Shown piece after piece: positions 10,465 to 23,399 of a stretch of DNA of 64,000 nt. Numbering within the stretch: the first letter of the stretch is position 1; every line of letters begins with the position of its first letter. Under the pieces are notes generated by a model that made no database searches, had not been told where the DNA came from, and worked only from the letters and a program-made list of their open reading frames with translations. Where the stretch lies: assembly GCA_037042915.1 (NCBI GenBank), contig CM073193.1, forward strand, positions 4,650,001 to 4,714,000, read 5' to 3'. This DNA comes from Auricularia sp. M13 (lineage: Eukaryota; Basidiomycota; Agaricomycetes; Auriculariales; Auriculariaceae). Position numbers and translations under genes: made by a program.

Positions 10465-13099
10465 TCACGACAAGATGCTCGGCCACTTGAGCTTGAGCCC
10501 GTCCAGCCAGCGCATGTACAGCAGCTCGCCGATGGGGCTGCGCTTCGCGGCCTCGCGCGCCTCGCGTTCCGCGCGGTTCTCCGCGCGCTCCGCCGAGCTC
10601 GCCGTGTTGGTCGACACCCGGCTCGGCGAGCGCACCTCGCGCACGTCCGGCGCCGACGTGCTCGGCCCCACGACCTCCTCCTGCTCGACGACGATGAGGC
10701 CCTTCGCCGTCATCTCGCTCTTGCGCGTTATCCGCCGGTGAGGGAACAGCCCCCGCGTCGTCGATATGTGCTGCCGTACGGCGTTGTTACTTGAAGATAG
10801 TACCAGTCAGCAATTTAGCGGTGACTGAAGACGCTAGAGAACGCACTCGTTGATGCCCGCCAAGATGTCGAGCACGACATTATACGCGAGTTCGGGATTC
10901 GCTTCGCGCAGGTCCGTAAAGCCGCGCACAAGCATGGATAACGCCTCAATCTCTCTCGCATCCATATCATCGCGTATGCTCTGCACCACCAAAAAAAAAA
11001 GAACACCACAGATCAGCAACCGAAAGGAGAGCGTTAATTCACGGGGACTGACCTGCTGCAGCGTAGGCAGCACGACCTCCTCAATCATCGCCGACCCGGC
11101 CTTGGCCACCTCGCTGGGCGACCGTCTCGGATGCGGCTTGATGAGCTTGCCGGGGCTGCCGCTCCCCGCCTCAGACGACGTGGGCGACGTCGGGCCGCCA
11201 GAGCTGCCCGAGCGGCGCGTCGAGTTGATGTACTCCGCGCTGAGCCGCAGCGAGTTGGCCGCGTCGACGCGCTTGACGGGCCGCACGGTGTCCATCCTGC
11301 CGTCCCATGACGCGTCAGCACACGTTCAAACGTTTCCACGCAGCCGCAAAACGCACCCAGAGCCGAGGTCGGCAGGCCGCATGATCGTCCCGTTCGGGTT
11401 CGTGCGCGCATTGTACGACGAGCGGCGGCCCGTCGACCCGCGCAGCGAGCCCGTGCTGTTGTTCGGGCTCGAGTACGCGGGCGGCGCGCCGAGGCCGATC
11501 GCCTCCGCGCCCGACACCGCTGCGACGAGCGCCGCGGCGGATGCAGTGGGCGGCGGCGCGTTATTGACCAACTCGTCCAATGACGACCCGGGCGAGTCTG
11601 ACAGCGGCGCCTGCTGCAGTAATTTGCGACGTCAGTCACGCCCCACATGAGCAGCGAAGCGAGGCATACGCGGATGATGACGGTCGAGTGCGCCGCGGCG
11701 GGGTTCATGCCGATGCCGCCGCCGACGTCCGAGCCCTTGACGGCGCCGCCGGTGTCGAACGGGTCGTCGTCCTCGTCGCCGATCTCGCCGAACTCGCCGT
11801 CGGGGTCGAGGTAGCTCTGGCGGTTGCCCGCGCCCTCCTGCAGCATCAGCACGTCGCGCGCCGCGCTCTTGTACGTGCCCATCGCCGCGCTCTTCACGGT
11901 GTCGAAGTTCCATTCCGAGCGCAGCGTCGCGTTGTAGTCCCACGTGCCGCCGCCCGGCATCACCGTCAGCGCGTCCTTGCCGTTGCCGCCTTTGGTGGGC
12001 GCACGTGCGCGGAAGTCCTGGTAGCGCTCGATGAGCTCCGTCAGGCTCGCCGTCTTGCGCGCGGTCTTGATGAAGCGGTGCTGCAGCAGTTCGCGCGCGC
12101 TGGGGCGCTGTAAAGGGTCCTTCGTGAGGCACAGGCCAACGAACTCCTTGAACGCCAGCGAGAACGCGCCCTCGAGCACGGGCGGCTTCGCCTTCGGGAT
12201 GAGGAAGAGCACGCGCATCGGGTGATACTCGCTCAGCGGCGGCTCGCCCTTTGCCATCTCGATGGCGGTAATGCCGAGCGACCACATGTCGGCCTTTGCG
12301 TCGTAGCCCGCCTGGCGGATGACCTCGGGTGCCATCCAGAACGGCGTGCCGACGAAGGTATGACGCAGTGTGTTGCTCAGCTGGGCGGCGACACCAAAGT
12401 CGGCGAGCTTGACCTTGCCGGAGGCGGAGAGCAGGACATTAGCGGCCTTGATGTCGCGGTGGATCTTGCCCTCGTTGTGGAGGTAATCCAGGCCGAGGAG
12501 CAGTTCTCTGCATATGGTGGCTATATGGGGCTCGGAGAACGTGCCTGCCTTGAGTAGATCGAGGCAGGACCCTCCGGCGAGATACTCCATAACTGCGTGC
12601 GAGAGTTAATCCGGATTATCACTGCTGAGCCAAGCGCTTACTGATCCATAGTTTGTAGCCCTTGACGAAGGAACCATAATATCTTGTGACATATTCCGAG
12701 TCGCACTGAGCAAGGTGTTGAATTTCCTGTTGTATCTCGGAGATGTCGTCGTCGGAATCTTCAAGATCTGGATGGAGCAGCGCGTGATGAGCGAGCGGGA
12801 GCATATGGGTCAACAAGGCGAGCGAACCTATTTGCTTAATGGCTACTATCTGCTTTGTTTCATTGTGCATCCTAGTAGACACTGTAAGTAACGGCGTGGA
12901 TGTAATCGGGGGCGGCTTACGCCTTGTAGACTGTGCCGAACGAGCCTGTCCCGAGCTTCTCGAGCAGGGTGTACTGGCTCGACGGGTCGCTACTCGGCGT
13001 CGGCGATGGCTGGGCCGAGTAGCGCTTGACGGGCGAGTGTATGGCCGTGGGCGAGGGCTGGCCGCCGCCAAAGGACGATCGCTTGCGTTGCTGTGGCAT
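10465..13099 (-). CDS. Ste20-family kinase, GCK-III (Sps1/Kic1/Nak1/MST3-4) type
   Basis: Eight exons (13099-12921, 12871-12828, 12767-12642, 12592-11670, 11613-11357, 11296-11053, 10980-10847, 10789-10465) give 743 residues. The kinase domain lies at about 44-300: glycine loop GTGSFGTVYKA, Lys72 in VAIKQI, HRDIKAAN with Asp163, DFG Asp181, and GTPFWMAPEVI. The Ste20 subclass is given by the HRDIKAAN and GTPFWMAPE motifs. The tail has a Ser/Pro/Gly-rich region, then a conserved helical stretch (EEVVLPTLQQ...YNVVLDILAGINE) resembling GCK-III tails, and an Arg/Glu-rich coil near the end. In fungi these kinases act in the RAM/NDR polarity and septation network; that role here is by homology. Confidence 0.9.
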
Positions 13100-14692
13100 T
13101 CAATTGAGTTAACACCCGCGGTAAAAAAGCAGACACGGCGCGCGCACCATGCTCGGCTGTCGTCTGGCGCAGTGAGGGCGCTGGCAGTAAATGCGAGTTT
13201 ATATAAATTATATGTGGTATGCCGCGGCCGTTGTGCGTGAAGCGCGCTTCGGCGACAATGGACAGCTGGCGGGCTGCTAGCTGGCGGGCGACGTCGCGAC
13301 GGTGGTGGCGGGCGGTCGGGGGGCCAGGAGCGATGCGAGCAGCGACGACTTGCGGGCGTCGGCAGCGGCGGCGGCGGCGTCAGGCTCCTCTGGCGGCAGG
13401 AGGCAAGAAGCTGGCAAGGCTGGAGACTCCGAACCGGCCTCGAGGCGGCTCGGCTATGATGCAACCGCGCGCTCGAACTGCCCCCAGTCGCTGTCGCTTC
13501 AAGCAAGAGCGAGCAACCGCGGACAAGGCAGTGTAAAGGGGGCCCGACGCCGGCGCTAGTGGCTAGTCGCGACACTTTACCCCTGCCCGACGTCGCTCGT
13601 ACGATGGCCTTTTTCTGATCATCCACTCAGCCCCCATGCGCTCGGTTCTGCCACTGGCTTCGTCCGAGATTCGCTCGATCTGTCTCTCAGTCTGTCTCTA
13701 TCGACCCTGCAGCTCCAATGACACTGGGCCCCCTGCCTCGATCTGCTGGCTCCCCGCGGCCATTGGAAACGTGTGCCATCCAGATTCCATGCGCGCACAT
13801 GGGCGACAGCCGGGTCGCCGCATCTTCGACTTCTCCCACCAAATCGCGCCCACCTGATCCGTTTCTGCCACCTCCAGATTCTCAATGTCTGCGGCGGCGC
13901 GCGCGGGCCTGTGCATATGCCTCCGGGACCGCTGAGAGTCACTGGCAGTGGCACACTAAACTATACACTGCCTGCGCTGCTACTCTTCCCCGCCTTTCCG
14001 CCTGCGAGTCTCAGGCACAGAGCCAGCTGGGGTCTGTCTCACTCGCTCGCACCTATGCTTTACTTAGACAGTCTTCCATGCCCGTGCAATGGCCAATCAC
14101 ACTCACGTCATTTGCCGCCGTTGTTCCACGCTCATATCACACGCGTCCCGTGCTCCGACACGCGTCGCGGGTTCTCGATATCGGTGCCTGCACGTACTCC
14201 GTGACGTACGCTCGAACGAGGAGCCTGCTATTAGCCGACTTGCTTCAAGCTCGCAGTCGGGATCGTTCAACGTGTGCGACAGTGTGCGCTGCCGACTGCG
14301 CTCTCCGACGGACTCAGTTGCAACAAACCCCTTTAACCTTCGACAGACCTTCTAAGAAGCGATGTACAGTACCGAAGTTCCCACGCCCTTGCAATCATGA
14401 AAACAACAACGGGACCCGGCCTGCTACAAGGGGCAGTTTAACAGGGAATTGCATGAATGCAGTGTTTCCGAGCGTGCTGATTCAATGAACAATCACTACC
14501 AGAGCGCGCGCCAGTGCGAGATGGGAGCTATAGAATGTGGCAAACAAGCATCGGGTAACCGAGGTGAGATAGAAATGTTGTTTGACGAGTGAAGGCATTG
14601 GCATTGGTGAGCTAAGCCACAGGAAAAACCGCACACACAACCTCAAGTTACCTACTGAGTTACAGTTTTGTTCAATTCCAAGCAACACTTTC
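13100..14692. other. intergenic region of 1.6 kb, no gene supported
   Basis: The first 500 bases (13100-13600) are the GC-rich upstream region of the Ste20 kinase. The rest is 3' to the P450. A 256-codon open frame on the plus strand (13718-14488) lacks recognisable domains and looks compositional, so it is not called. Confidence 0.45.
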
Positions 14693-16616
14693 CTACGTCT
14701 TCTTCGAAAACACGGACATCCTATAACTCGTCGTTCCCGCATACTCCTGCAAGTCCGCCAACGCCTGTTGACCTTCCCGTTCTATCGTGGCCTTGATCTC
14801 CTCACTCCGGGGTGTGATGCTGCACCTGAATGGCCGTGGCCGCCAGTTCAACCCGTTTCTGCTCCAGGTATCAGCTTCGCACGGTAGCAGCAATCTGAGA
14901 ACACAGCGTACGTGAAGTCGAATATGTCAACCGGGACCTCCGACCCATCCGCCTCTCTCGCCTTCTCAATCCGGAATCCCCACAACATCCTCGCAACGCT
15001 CAACCACGTCCCCTGCTCCGCGAGCGCCTGGCCGCTACACACACGGCGTCCCCACCCAAACGTCATATACCCCTTCTCCGCAGGGAACGGTCTCGCATAG
15101 GCACTCTCACTCCCCTCCAGCCTGAGAAAGCGCTCAGGCATAAACCGGTCGGGCTCGGGAAACTCGCGCGCGGAGTGGTGGATGGCCCAGATGTTGCCCT
15201 GCACCCACGTGCCCTTGGGGATGAGCCACCCGTTGTACCAGTCGTCCTGGACGGGCGCGTGCGGCTGCCCGCCGATGATCGCCACCGAGCGCCAGCGCAG
15301 CACCTCCTTGACGAACGCGCGCACATACGGCAGCCGCCCCGCGTCCTCCAAGCTCGGGCTGCGCCCAGCGCCGACCACCGCGTCGAGCTCCGCCCACGCG
15401 CGCGGCAGCGCCTCGGGGAACGCGCAGCACGCCAGCACGAACGTGATGAGCGTCGAGCTGCTGGTGTCCGACCCCGCGCCGAACAGGTTGCCCGTCAGCG
15501 AGGAGATCTCCTCGGCGGTGAGGTGCTGCGTCTCCGATTCGCGGAAGAGGTGCTTGACGTAGCATTCGTCGTGGCCCTCCTTCTCCAGCGCTTCCTGCGC
15601 GAGGCTGTAGAAGAAGCTGTGCGCCCCTTTCTTGCGACGCCCGCCGAGACGATATTTCCACGGGGCGATTTCGTCGGGGAATTTCGCGAGGACTGACATG
15701 TGTGAGTTTTCCTGTCTCTTTGTGAGAGAGAATATCAGCGGGCACACACATGGGAATGTTTCCATCAGCATTGGGAATCTTTTTCCTGCAGTTTCTCATG
15801 AGCATTCGTCGAGTATAGCTTGAGCAGGTTGACGCACCCGGTACATTGAGCTCAGCAGCCAACTGCATAGCAGCAATGACCTCCGTAATAATTGGGTCCT
15901 CCGGGCTCTCCACGCGCCGCCCAAACGCAATAATGCTAACAACACTCGTTGCATAGCGCTCGAAGTGCTGCGCGAAGCGCTCCGGCGAGCTGAGCATATC
16001 GAGCGCGACGACGCGGCTCTCGTCGTCCTGGAACTTGCGGTACTCGCGCACCTTCTGGACGCCGACGCCCGCGTGCGTGATGCGCCGGTGCACGCGCCAC
16101 CGGTCGCGCTGCTCCGTCGTGAAGGTGTACATGTTGACCAGGTTCGACTGCCCCGCGCCCAGCTCCGCGAAGACCACCATGCGCGGGCGCGAGCTGTAGA
16201 TTGCGGCGCGTTTGTCGAGCAGCTCGGAGGCCGACCAGGCATCGTTGAGCCAGACAGTGGGACTCCTGCAGGTGTTATCAGAATGTGAGATCATGAGAGC
16301 ACCGACGTGAACGGCAACCTTCCAATCCAAAATGTGATGACAGGGCTGTTGAACTTCTTCGCCAGAGCCTCGAAGTAAAACCAGGGTTTTTCGTCAGGTA
16401 GGGAGAACGTGTTGCCAATCAGGGGCCAGGGGAAAGGACCTGGAGGCTATACCCATCGCGAGTTCGTTAGTTGTTTGGGCGCATCAACACATGTTTACGT
16501 TTGTACTGCACCATCTTGGACCGCAGATAGAGCATGCGAGCGTAATCCGCCAGGATGGCCGCGAGTCCCGCGCCCAGCAGGGTCAAAATGGGATGCCGCA
16601 GGAATAATTCGAGCAT
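14693..16616 (-). CDS. cytochrome P450 monooxygenase
   Basis: Six exons (16616-16491, 16446-16319, 16265-15838, 15785-15750, 15692-14912, 14858-14693) give 470 residues. The N-terminus is a hydrophobic membrane anchor followed by the hinge PPGPFPWPLIGN. Further along are the I-helix oxygen-binding motif AGSDTSSST (about 228), the ExxR pair in KEVLR (Glu285, Arg288), the PERF segment, and the haem loop FGWGRRVCSG with ligand Cys374. The C-terminus PRPFRCSITPRSEE is typical of agaricomycete P450s often annotated as O-methylsterigmatocystin oxidoreductase-like. It needs a P450 reductase and acts at the ER. Exon 4 is only 36 bp. No biosynthetic cluster surrounds it, so the substrate is unknown. 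Confidence 0.92.
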
Positions 16617-17197
16617 GGCGGCTGCCTGCTGCCGTCAGTCAAGAGCAACGAACCCCAAGTTAGCATTTACGGTCTCGCTGCGTATCTCAACCTTGGGCCG
16701 CCGTTACGGTTGTCTGGTGCAGAGCAAGCAAGCTAGTGTAAGCAGGCGCAAGCAGCATCTCCGGCTCCTCACCTGCTCAAGAGCTCCCGTTCGGCACATG
16801 TCTGTCACGTTGCCAGAATGTTTATCCCGGGGCGGCGACAGTTCTATCGAGCGCAACACTGCGAGAAGCTTCAAGGACGCTATAGATTATGTCAAGGGCC
16901 CGCCGGAAATCCCAGGTGTCCCAGATGAACTCATGCGCCATAAGCTTTGCGTCTCAGAACAACGCTGCACGCTCGGACCGCACGTCAAACGGGACAACGA
17001 TGGAGACGCAAGAAAAGCCAGACATTTGCGGGAAATCTAGCAGACGTGCCTTCACAAACGCCCCGTCGTTATTGCATTTGCCGAAATCAAAAGACCATGG
17101 TCTACCGGACAACAGGCCGTAAATTTTTCTCGTGCATGCAACATGTCGCATAGGTCGGGGCATAAGGTACAGACCGGACGGCAGAGACGGAATGCAA
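16617..17197. other. intergenic, no gene seen
   Basis: P450 promoter side and 3' flank of the ribosomal gene. Open frames here have no support from composition or motifs. Confidence 0.5.
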
Positions 17198-17753
17198 TCA
17201 TGCGGCGGCCTTGACGGCGTATTTTCTGAGCGGGAAGTGGATGTCCTTCTTCCGCTGCTTCTCCGTCTTCAGCGACTTCTCGTGCTGTAAGTGGAGTAAG
17301 TGGGTGAGTGATGACTGGGATTATCGCAGTGACATACCTTGGTCAACCGCCGGCGGATGGCGCGCGTTTTCTTGTAGCGGAGGTCGAGGGGCAGGTACTT
17401 CTTGCCCTTGTAGAACTCGCGCAGGTTCTGGCGCGCCTTGGCGTTCGTGACGGTGAGCACGCGTGCGATCGACTTGCGGACGGTGTTTCTATGAAAGTAG
17501 CAGCAAATTAGTATCGATATTCGCGCTACAAGGCTGGTTCAGGCGCACATTCTGGTCAGCTTGGCCGCCGAGCCGCCCGCAATCTTCTGTACGCGGAGCT
17601 CAAGGAGCTCGCCCTTCAGCTCCTCGAGCTGCTTAACGAGGTCGGCCTTGGTCCTGGAGCCGAGTGTCAACAACGACACGCGCAACGAGCTCGAAAGGCT
17701 ACGCACTTGCCGCGCAGCTCGCCGGCCTTGACTTTTGCGGTGGCGGAGGGCAT
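17198..17753 (-). CDS. rpl35: 60S ribosomal protein L35 (uL29)
   Basis: Four exons (17753-17707, 17653-17549, 17488-17338, 17284-17198) give 129 residues, close to the 120-123 of yeast and human L35. Diagnostic stretches include [48 protein letters not shown] and the C-terminal [19 protein letters not shown]. The protein sits beside the exit tunnel of the large subunit and helps form the docking site for nascent-chain factors. The start is chosen because the conserved KAGELRGK follows at the usual distance; a further upstream exon is possible but not needed. Confidence 0.95.
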
Positions 17754-18052
17754 GCCGAGGGTGTCTGCGATAACGAGGAACGTAAGAACACGGTGCTGGA
17801 CGCGGTCGGCGGCGGCGCACCTTGAGGGGATGAGGTCGGAGTCGTGTGTTGATTTGATTTCCAAAGCCGACCAGACAAGGTTTCCGGAACCAAACGGTGC
17901 GTCTCTGACAGCTTCCGAGGAGTGATAGTTCTGTCGGAAATGCTCACTCCCAGCTTTTCGTCGCTCATACGGATACGCTCGATAATGGGTGATGTATACG
18001 CAAAATTAGATAGATAATACATTATCGATCCCTCCTCTACAGTGCGCGAAGA
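17754..18052. promoter_or_regulatory. upstream region of rpl35
   Basis: About 300 bp between the ribosomal gene start and the stop of the PPR gene. It must hold the rpl35 promoter and the PPR 3' flank. No specific site is recognised. Confidence 0.4.
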
Positions 18053-20052
18053 TCATGGCGCCTGAGGCTCAACAGCATCGCGCAAGCGTCTCGCAGCGCC
18101 CTCAAACTCATTATCATCCTCCGTCCGGGGAATGAAGCGTCCGCGGCTGGTGGATAGCTCGCCGGGCCGTGCTCTGGGACCTTCCTCAAATTTAGGCCCA
18201 CGGACAGGCGCATTCGACAGGCGCATGAAGCCCACAGCCGCATGCCGCAACGCAACCATGCCCTTGTCGAGCTTCGCATCGCCGCTAGTTTTCAGGCCAT
18301 CTATGGCCCGCACGATGAGCGTAGACAGCCTCAGCGTCGAGCGCTCCTCGCGCTCAGGTGCACCAGCCCTTGCGCTGGCAACTAAATAGGGGGTACCGAA
18401 CTGGCCCAACATACGCAGCGCTTGCCGTGTGTGCGCCGGCGCGCGAGTCGCCATGGCCGTGCGGAGCAGGTTGCTCAGCGCCTCGGGCTTGGGGACGAGC
18501 GCGCGCCCGGCGCTGCGCTGCTCGGGCGGCTCGAGTGACGGCGGCTCGGCGAACGCGGCCGCGCGCCAGCCCGTCATGCGCTCGAAGACGGCGCACGCCG
18601 TGGGCCAGTCGCCCGCATGCCAGCACGCGCGCAGCGCGAGCGTGTACGACGCCTGACGCGGCACGATGGGCTTCGTGCCCACGTCATGCTCCGCGCGCAG
18701 CATCCAATCGATCGTCATGAGCGCGTCTGCGGACGCCGATTGCGCTCCGGGCTGGAGGATTGCGGCGGGTTGTGCGATACCTGCGTACGCCGCGAGGATG
18801 TCGTCCATGTGTCCAATGTCCAGAACTTTGCGCAACCGCGGCACGTGCATCGCGAGCTTCCCGTAGTGGAGACATGCATCGTAGCGCCTGCTGGCCACAA
18901 GCGATGAGAGAATGGTGTGCAGGCCATGAGCAGAGAGCTGGAGCTGTCCCTTCTCGACCTGGTCGCCTGACAGAGGCAGACCGTAATATTTCTGCATGAG
19001 GCCCTGCGCAAAGTGAAAGTGCTCGTCCAGCGGACTGCGCAAGAGGTTCTGCAACGTGAAGTTGAGCGGCAACTCGTCCATCATGAAGTCGGGGCGCCGC
19101 GATCTGGCGTTCTGCATCATGCGGAACACGAGGAGGGCGTCGGTGCCATTGCGCTGGTAAGCCTTGAGCTCTGACGGTGACGCTGCCCTGGCCTGCGTGC
19201 CAGGCAGGTCATCATCAGAATCGGGCTCGAGCGCATTCCGATCGGCCGGGGCGCGTCGTTCGGCAATGCGGCTGAGCAGCGTCGCATATGTATACGCGTT
19301 GGCCGCGCCAGGCCCGTCCGCAGGCAGCTCGTTGAAGATCTCCCACATTCTGTCGAAGTCGCCGATGCGCGCGAGACATCTGAGATAGTTGTTGACTGGG
19401 ATGACGCTCGCCTCCTTGTCCTCCTGCCACGTGCCTTTGTGTCGGCGGGCGTGGACCTTGTACGCATCGTAAACAGCGTGCATCTGCGCCAGGTTGATCG
19501 TGCGGCCCGTCCAGTCCTCGATGCGCGCGTAGCCTGCCAACATTGTTGCATATGTGCGCATATTTGGGACGAATTTGCGACGCTTCATCTGACGAGCGCA
19601 AGGATCAGTCAGAATCAGCACGAAGGCCAGGGATAGGCAGAACCGACCTCGATATAAATGCTGTAAGCCAGCTTAAAGCGCTCCGCTTTCATAGCATGCC
19701 ATATCATAGTATTCCAGGTAACGACGTCCTGGGAGTGGATGGACATGGTGAGCAGGTCGTCGTACGCTTCGTCCAGCTTCCCGGCCTCGCACAGCTTCGT
19801 CAGCCGCTTCGCAGAGTCATAAGGTTTGGGGAAGGGTTTTCCGTTCGCGTCCCATATCGCAAATCCTGGACGCCGTTTTGGTCCTTTGTCTTCAGTGGCG
19901 GCCGAATTCGGAAACCTCGCCTGTGTCGCAAGGCAGCGCATAGAGCAGCCAGTTGAGCTCGTGCTACGCGCAGCAGAGCTTGCGGTAACACCAGGCATGC
20001 AAGTGGTGGAGGTAGAGGCACATCGTGGCAGATGCTGGAGTTGGCGGAACAT
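18053..20052 (-). CDS. pentatricopeptide-repeat protein, probably mitochondrial
   Basis: Two exons, 20052-19648 and 19588-18053, give 646 residues. The N-terminus is a classic mitochondrial presequence: no acidic residue for about 45 residues, rich in Ser, Thr, Arg and Cys. PPR-like helical pairs follow, for example VVTWNTMIWHAMKAERFKLA, MRTYATMLAGYARIEDW, VNNYLRCLARIGDFDRMWEI and AYTYATLLSRI. PPR proteins bind organellar RNA and control its processing or translation; the target is unknown. Its 5' end faces the second TKL kinase across a 680 bp shared promoter, and a decayed copy of this 5' end lies at about 23.4-23.6 kb. Confidence 0.85.
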
Positions 20053-20730
20053 GCGGGAGCAGCTCAAGACGCGAAAAATACGAAAACAAACTCCGCACCT
20101 CGCGCTCTGTCCTCTACCGCTCGCATGGCGTCCCAAATCTGCGTTTAGATCGCGCATAGGTCGAGATGCGCTCCTATTCTGATAGGATTTCACGCGGGAA
20201 GCTGCGCGAAGCTCTGGCTTAACTCTTGTTGCTCAGGTGATGCGGGATGCTTTTCGGAAAAGTTTTCGAATCGACGCTCGAGCGCTTGATGTCTCTATTG
20301 TGTCCGAAACTGTTGCGCGCCCTCGGACTATCAGGCGCGCGTATCATTTGACCTGGCCGTCGCCGGTGCTATGGCGAACCGGGCTCCATGTAGACCATCT
20401 GGATACTTGCTGTCTTCACGTCGACGGCCACAGCTACACACCAGGGTCTTGTGCAAAATTATTTGCTGCTGGCCCGGTACTACCTGCTCTGCCTGCAAGG
20501 CGCATTGTACTTGCGCCACAAATTCGAAGGCGCACATACGGTGGCCATGGAGGGGCTTTTGAATCATGCTTCAAGATTCGCCCGGTTTCCGGTTCAGTCC
20601 CGCGCCTGTAGATGTATACTTTCCGCCAGTCCTTCGGTAGTACATCGCCTCTGTGAGCTGGGCATCGGATTCAATACGAAACGGCGAGCTGCGGCGCGCT
20701 TTCATTTGGTCATGCGCCCTTTTCCTAGCC
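20053..20730. promoter_or_regulatory. bidirectional intergenic region, PPR gene / TKL kinase
   Basis: This region separates divergent starts at 20052 (-) and 20731 (+). A diverged copy lies at about 23592-24457; shared blocks include TATCAGGCGCGCGTAT (left about 20328, right about 23847) and the segment over the PPR ATG. Short open frames here are in the duplicated block, but I cannot connect them to a gene. Confidence 0.5.
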
Positions 20731-23117
20731 ATGATCGTCCTGTCCTCCAGTCTCGCAGACGGCAGCTACGCCCAGCCCGATCAGCCCGACGGCCATGAAA
20801 ACACGTTGACTGTGCTCTTTCCACCAAAATATCGCACACATAGCTTCCTCCATCTCCAGATCCCACTGTTGGATGCCACCAACACGCTGCGCCTATTGCA
20901 GGTCGTCAAAGATGCAGTGGATGAGGATGCATCTGCCATCTGGAAGGTCGCAAAAATAGAGGCGAGCACAGCGTTCTTTGTGCACTTTAAGACGATACTG
21001 ATTCCTAGAAGACCGCATTCTGGAACTTTGTCTACCAGCTTCCCCTAATCCTCGAGGACATGACGGACGACGAAGGCGCCTGGGTCAGCGACGTCGTCGA
21101 AGACATCAGGACCCGGGTCTGGACCACGTCAGCGCCAGGGAAGAGAACTGGCGCGGTGCTCGACATTTGTTTTCCTCCAGAGGTCCAGGAGCGGATTGGT
21201 CTGCTGCGAGAGGCGCTGAAGATCAATGACGTGAACGTCATCTCCGTGCGCAAAGTTCTGGCTCTGCCTCCATTTACTATTGCTTCTGAATGATGGTACA
21301 TAGGAACATGGCCCAGCTTGCCAGGCACGCTGCGAGATGCTTGACACAGAAGTCAGCTTTCTTCAAGACTGGCTGAGACGTCAGTTCGTGCTGCTCGAGT
21401 TGGAATGGGCAGATTGGGACTATGAAGGATCCTTGATAGCCCAATTCACCCATTGGACCGAAGCGCTGGACGATGTGACTTACGAATACGAGAAATGGCT
21501 GGATGATCTTAACGACCAAGACACGCACGGCGACGGTGATCCTTCGGCGGACGCAGTGGAAACCGAAGAAGACGGCGACGATGACATCTCGCAACCTGAA
21601 GAAGACGATGACGATGATACCTCGCAACCTGAAGAAGACGAAGCCGATGATGATCAAGATATTGAGACGCCTCCTTGTGAGTTTACAGCGATTGAAACTG
21701 CCATGACCCATGGGAAGAGTGTGACACTGGTCTGACATGAAACCTTTCAGATATCGGTGATGGGAATTTCCAAAAATATGTGCGCTGACCTCTCTTCTTA
21801 TTCCCGTTATTATATTCATTTTATTTCAGCCCGAATACGTCCAGATCGACGATATGACTTGTAAGCTGTCCGATCATTGCTACCCTTCGACAGTTCTGAG
21901 AGTCGTTCCAGGTTTGGACCTTTCGTCCGTTATTCACATTATCAAGCCGACAGACGAGGGCTACTTCTCCACCGTATACCAAGGTGTCCTGAGCTTCAAC
22001 GGCATGAGCGAGGTGAGCTCAAATAAGCCGCTTCAATTCTCCGCAGACCTTGGACTGATGGTGTTCCTAGCTTGTGGCAGTAAAGGTCTTACATTCTCGC
22101 GATCTAGAGCCAGAGGTGATGTACAGGGTCTGCCTTCAGCTGCGCCGTTGTCCCGCCATGTATTGAGCCTCCTTTAGCGATTCCGCCGAGAGATGCACGT
22201 CTGGGCCGCGATGGAGCACGCAAACATTCTTCCCATCTATGGAGTGCTTATCGGGCTCAACGACCTTCCTGCACTCGTTTCTCCGTGGTGCAGCGACGGG
22301 AATCTTACCGAGTATATCAATGCTCGAAGGAATTCAAGATATCCCGTGATCAGCTTGTGTCTCGATCTCGTGAGTCGCTTCTACTTGCGTTTTCCGACGA
22401 CTTGCTGACGGGCTTTAGCTCGAGCAGGTACTCAGCGCGGTAAAATATCGTACGTTCGGGCTTGGATATTATTTCGGCCAGTAACATTCGCCACAGTTCA
22501 CGAGCAAAGACTGCCTATTATACATGGCGACCTCAAAGGAGTATGTTCGCAACACTCTCGGGCTGCGAGCCTAGAAACCTGACCGTACCTTTTAGAAGAA
22601 TATTTTGATAGCATGCGATGGACGACTTCAGCTGTGCGACTTTGGTCTTTCGGTGGTACACGCGCAGCACGGCGGTCTCTCCTTGATGTCCACCGACCCC
22701 GCCGGTCGTGGAACTTTACCATTCATGAGCCCGGAGCTAGTCAACGGCGAACGTCCCACTGTCCATAGTGACATGTGGGCCCTGAGCTGCGTGTTTGTCG
22801 AGGTATGGCAACTCCTTTCGTCCAGCAAAACACTGGACATCTGGCTTACGTCCCCTCAGATGGTATCTGGCTTCCCGCCCTACCACGATAAACCGAATAT
22901 GCCCGGAATTATAATGGCCATTTATAATGGAGAGCTCCCTGCCCGCCCGGATGGGTTATCGGACGGGCTATGGAACCTCATTTCCACTAATTGGAACCAG
23001 GAACCCGTTCAACGACTGTCGGCTCACGCGATGCTGAGCCGCATTTTCAGCTTGCGGGGACGACGTCTTGCCGGAGAACCAGACTCACACAGAAACTCTG
23101 TAATCTTCGTGCTTTGA
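20731..23117 (+). CDS. TKL kinase with a novel N-terminal domain
   Basis: Eleven exons (20731-20946, 21009-21230, 21304-21676, 21751-21779, 21830-22012, 22071-22115, 22178-22369, 22419-22449, 22497-22540, 22596-22802, 22860-23117) give 599 residues. Residues 1-190 form a domain shared with the truncated paralogue at 24458-25093 (anchors AIWK, FWNF, DWLRRQF). A very acidic linker follows, at about 210-265. The kinase domain is about 300-590: YFSTVYQG loop, Lys346 in VAVKVL, HGDLKG with Asp442, DFG Asp460, FMSPEL. HRD is again HGD. I chose the ATG at 20731 because the in-frame codon further upstream (20653) is GTG and the paralogue starts at the matching place. Substrate and partner of the N-terminal domain are unknown. 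Confidence 0.8.
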
Positions 23118-23399
23118 GGCTTGGGAGGAGCCGAGTAGAACTGCGCTTGATGAACTCGTTTATTTTGTATGGTGTCTCAAAATTGTAAAACGTGCCCCTC
23201 CTGGTTGTATCTCGCCATGGAGAGCCGGGACCATGTTTAATAAGCTGTTGTATTTCTGTATACATACCGAAAAACCCATTCAGGAAGCACAAGCGTATTT
23301 CGAAAGTTAGACTCGCATACTGATTCAGTTCCGAATATGTGCCCAGGGCGGGCACCTTCCTCAGTGCGCTCGAGCATAGTGCGCATTCTCATACCCAGA

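Noticed and set aside
13718-14488. 256-codon open frame on the plus strand in the Ste20/P450 intergenic region
   Set aside because: Residue usage is Ser/Arg/Cys/Pro-heavy without domains or splice logic, and two other frames are also open; treated as chance.
15134-16330. 398-codon minus-strand frame in the P450 locus
   Set aside because: Reads through two P450 introns and switches to a shadow frame; the spliced model restores all P450 motifs.
20653-20730. an upstream start for the TKL kinase giving a hydrophobic N-terminus
   Set aside because: The first codon there is GTG, and the paralogue at 24458 starts at the position matching the ATG at 20731.
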